From positions 1 through 7,298 of the forward strand of contig PKER01000315.1 of assembly GCA_002919115.1 (NCBI GenBank): a DNA stretch of 7,298 nt, given 5' to 3'. Below, in pieces: positions 6,112 through 7,298 of this stretch. The translations under genes were made by a program, and so were the position numbers. The notes under the pieces are model-generated. The model worked only from the letters and a program-made list of their open reading frames with translations. It ran no database searches and was not told the DNA's origin. The DNA is from a bacterium (GTDB taxonomy: Bacteria; Actinomycetota; Thermoleophilia; Solirubrobacterales; 70-9). Position 1 is the stretch's first letter; every line of letters begins with the position of its first letter.

Positions 6112-6894
6112 ATGAGCAGTCGGAGGGAAGAGCGCGAGCGCCTGCGCCAGCAGCGGCTCGCCGCGCAGCAGGCCGCGTCCAAGGCCGAGCGGCGCCGCCT
6201 GATGATCGCCTACGCGGTCGCGGGTATCATCGTCGTCGCCATCGGTGCCGCCCTCGTCGTCGCCGTGGCGGGGGGCGATGAGAGCACGATCACGTCCGGG
6301 GGGAAGCAGGTGAGCGAGAAGGACCTGCTGGCCGCTGGCGTCAAGACGATGAGCGGCGTCACCAACGACTACGCGCTCGACACGCGCGACGGCACGCCGC
6401 CGCCGCCCGTCCAGGAGGCGCGCCTCGAGCAGGCCGCCGAGAAGGCCGGCTGCGAGCTCAAGCTCGACCTCAAGGACGAGGGCAACCGCCACTTCGGCGA
6501 GGGCGCGACGCCGCCCGACTACAAGACGGACCCCGCGAACTCGGGCGACCACATCAACCCCGACCTGGTCCAGGCCGACGGCGCGTACTCCGAGCCGGTC
6601 GAGCCCAAGTACTACGTGCACTCGCTCGAGCACGGGCGCATCGTCATCGCCTACAAGCCCGACCTGCCCGAGGAGCAGCAGCTCGAGCTCAAGGGGCTCT
6701 TCGAGGAGTCGCCCGAGGCGATGCTGCTCATGCCCAACGAGACGATGGACGCGCAGGTCGCCGCCGCCGCGTGGACGCAGCTCTTGCTGTGTGACTCGTA
6801 CGAGGGCGCGACGACGATCGACGCGATCCGCGCCTTCCGCGACACGTTCCGCGGGCGCGGGCCCGAGGACGTCCCGGTCGTCCTCCCCCAGTAG
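6112..6894 (+). CDS. Membrane-anchored DUF3105 protein
   Basis: This protein has 260 residues from ATG 6112; an in-frame GTG at 6106 would add two. The N-terminus (1-30) is highly charged, rich in Arg, Glu and Gln, and probably helical or coiled-coil. One membrane helix follows at about 31-53. The rest should lie outside the cytoplasm by the positive-inside rule. The C-terminal half matches DUF3105: DPANSGDH (His147), YYVHSLEHGRIVIAYKPDLP (His170, Glu173 and His174 near its start) and a later AAAAWTQLLLCDSY segment. The conserved His residues suggest metal binding or catalysis, but the function of the family is unknown to me. Cys114 and Cys227 are the only cysteines and could form a disulfide. 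The gene lies 52 bp after the hydrolase, has its own -10 candidate and is followed by a strong hairpin, so it is probably a single-gene unit. Confidence 0.9.
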   Translation: MSSRREERERLRQQRLAAQQAASKAERRRLMIAYAVAGIIVVAIGAALVVAVAGGDESTITSGGKQVSEKDLLAAGVKTMSGVTNDYALDTRDGTPPPPVQEARLEQAAEKAGCELKLDLKDEGNRHFGEGATPPDYKTDPANSGDHINPDLVQADGAYSEPVEPKYYVHSLEHGRIVIAYKPDLPEEQQLELKGLFEESPEAMLLMPNETMDAQVAAAAWTQLLLCDSYEGATTIDAIRAFRDTFRGRGPEDVPVVLPQ

Positions 6895-6919
6895 CGCAGC
6901 GCCTGAGCGACCGCTTGCA

Positions 6920-6946
6920 GGCCGCCCGTTGGCGAAACGGGCGGCC
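6920..6946 (+). terminator. GC-rich hairpin terminator after the DUF3105 gene
   Basis: GGCCGCCCGTT (6920-6930) pairs perfectly with AACGGGCGGCC (6936-6946) around a 5-nt loop, 25 bp after the TAG stop. The downstream tail CTCTCGCGTGT is only weakly T-rich, which is common for terminators in high-GC actinobacteria. It separates this gene from the next one. Confidence 0.68.
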
Positions 6947-7082
6947 CTCTCGCGTGTCACGCTAGACGCACGCGCCGTTGCAGCGGGAGGAGCGGCGCTG
7001 CGAACCGCAACCTTCCAAGCGGGGTCCGTGTTAGGGGTTAGGCGGGATTTTGCGATCAGACGTTCACAATCGATCCACGCGC

Positions 7083-7298
7083 GTGCTCCGTCGCCTCGGT
7101 GCGACGCTGCTCCTCGCGGCCGCCGCGGCGCTCGCGTGGGCGCTCGCGCCCGCGTTCTCGACGACGCCGTACGCGCCGGAGGTCGAGGACTTCAGGCAGC
7201 CCCTGCCCGCGCTTGAGCGCGTGCAGGCGCCAGCGGCCCGGGCGCTGCGCGCGCACCCGGGCGAGGCCGCTGAGGCCGCTGCCCGCGGCGGGGGGGGC
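7083..7298 (+). CDS. Unrecognised secreted or lipid-free exported protein, N-terminal part
   Basis: From GTG 7083 the frame is open to the window end (72 codons, 3' end missing). The N-terminus is a clear signal peptide or membrane anchor: LRRLGATLL, then an Ala/Leu/Trp-rich core to about residue 25, with likely cleavage near the PAFSTTPYAP segment. There is no lipobox Cys. The mature part (EVEDFRQPLPALERVQAP, then Ala/Arg-rich) shows no motif I recognise. The frame has a TAG at 7032-7034. TTG 7050 is an alternative start but would add residues ahead of the signal peptide. There is no Shine-Dalgarno. CACAAT at 7065-7070 is a weak -10 candidate that would leave a leader of a few bases. The window ends in a run of eight G within codons 70-72, so the reading frame beyond it is uncertain. 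Confidence 0.65.
   Translation, partial: MLRRLGATLLLAAAAALAWALAPAFSTTPYAPEVEDFRQPLPALERVQAPAARALRAHPGEAAEAAARGGGG

Noticed and set aside
5941..6960. 339-codon minus-strand frame opposite the DUF3105 gene
   Set aside because: It is low-complexity Arg/Leu/Val/Glu-rich and runs through the terminator hairpin; the plus strand has a clear DUF3105 domain.

Overview
The window is very GC-rich, and its genes use G or C at nearly every third codon position. Gene starts are mostly GTG or ATG without a Shine-Dalgarno, close behind a TANNNT -10 box. With the families present (MoxR/DUF58 pair, aculeacin-type acylase, DUF3105), this suggests a high-GC actinobacterium. Thermoleophilia (Solirubrobacterales-like) is my best guess, but it is inference without any marker gene. 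The window looks chromosomal. I see no tRNA, rRNA, CRISPR, insertion sequence or prophage gene.

Layout. (1) 1-1106, minus strand: a MoxR-type AAA+ ATPase followed with a 1-nt overlap by the first 51 codons of a probable DUF58 membrane protein. (2) 1107-1793: a 687-bp gap holding several perfect inverted repeats, a doubtful 26-codon ORF on the minus strand, and divergent promoters at its two ends. (3) 1794-4280, plus: a secreted penicillin-amidase-family N-terminal-nucleophile acylase of the aculeacin A / acyl-homoserine-lactone acylase type. (4) 4303-6059, plus: methylenetetrahydrofolate reductase (metF) overlapping by 4 nt (GTGA) an alpha/beta hydrolase that lacks a recognisable catalytic histidine. 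(5) 6112-6894, plus: a membrane-anchored DUF3105 protein, followed by an 11-bp GC-rich hairpin terminator. (6) 7083-7298, plus: the start of an unrecognised secreted protein that runs off the window.

How they work together. MoxR and DUF58 proteins usually act as a chaperone/adaptor pair. MetF supplies 5-methyl-THF for methionine synthesis, and the hydrolase is translationally tied to it, which is the least explained link in the window. The acylase probably acts outside the membrane on N-acyl amides such as acyl-homoserine lactones or lipopeptides. Nothing ties it functionally to metF except adjacency.

I see no clear new multi-gene system. The points most worth a second look are the consistent leaderless-type starts, the metF-hydrolase coupling with the atypical hydrolase active site, the structured 687-bp gap, and the acylase's substrate.
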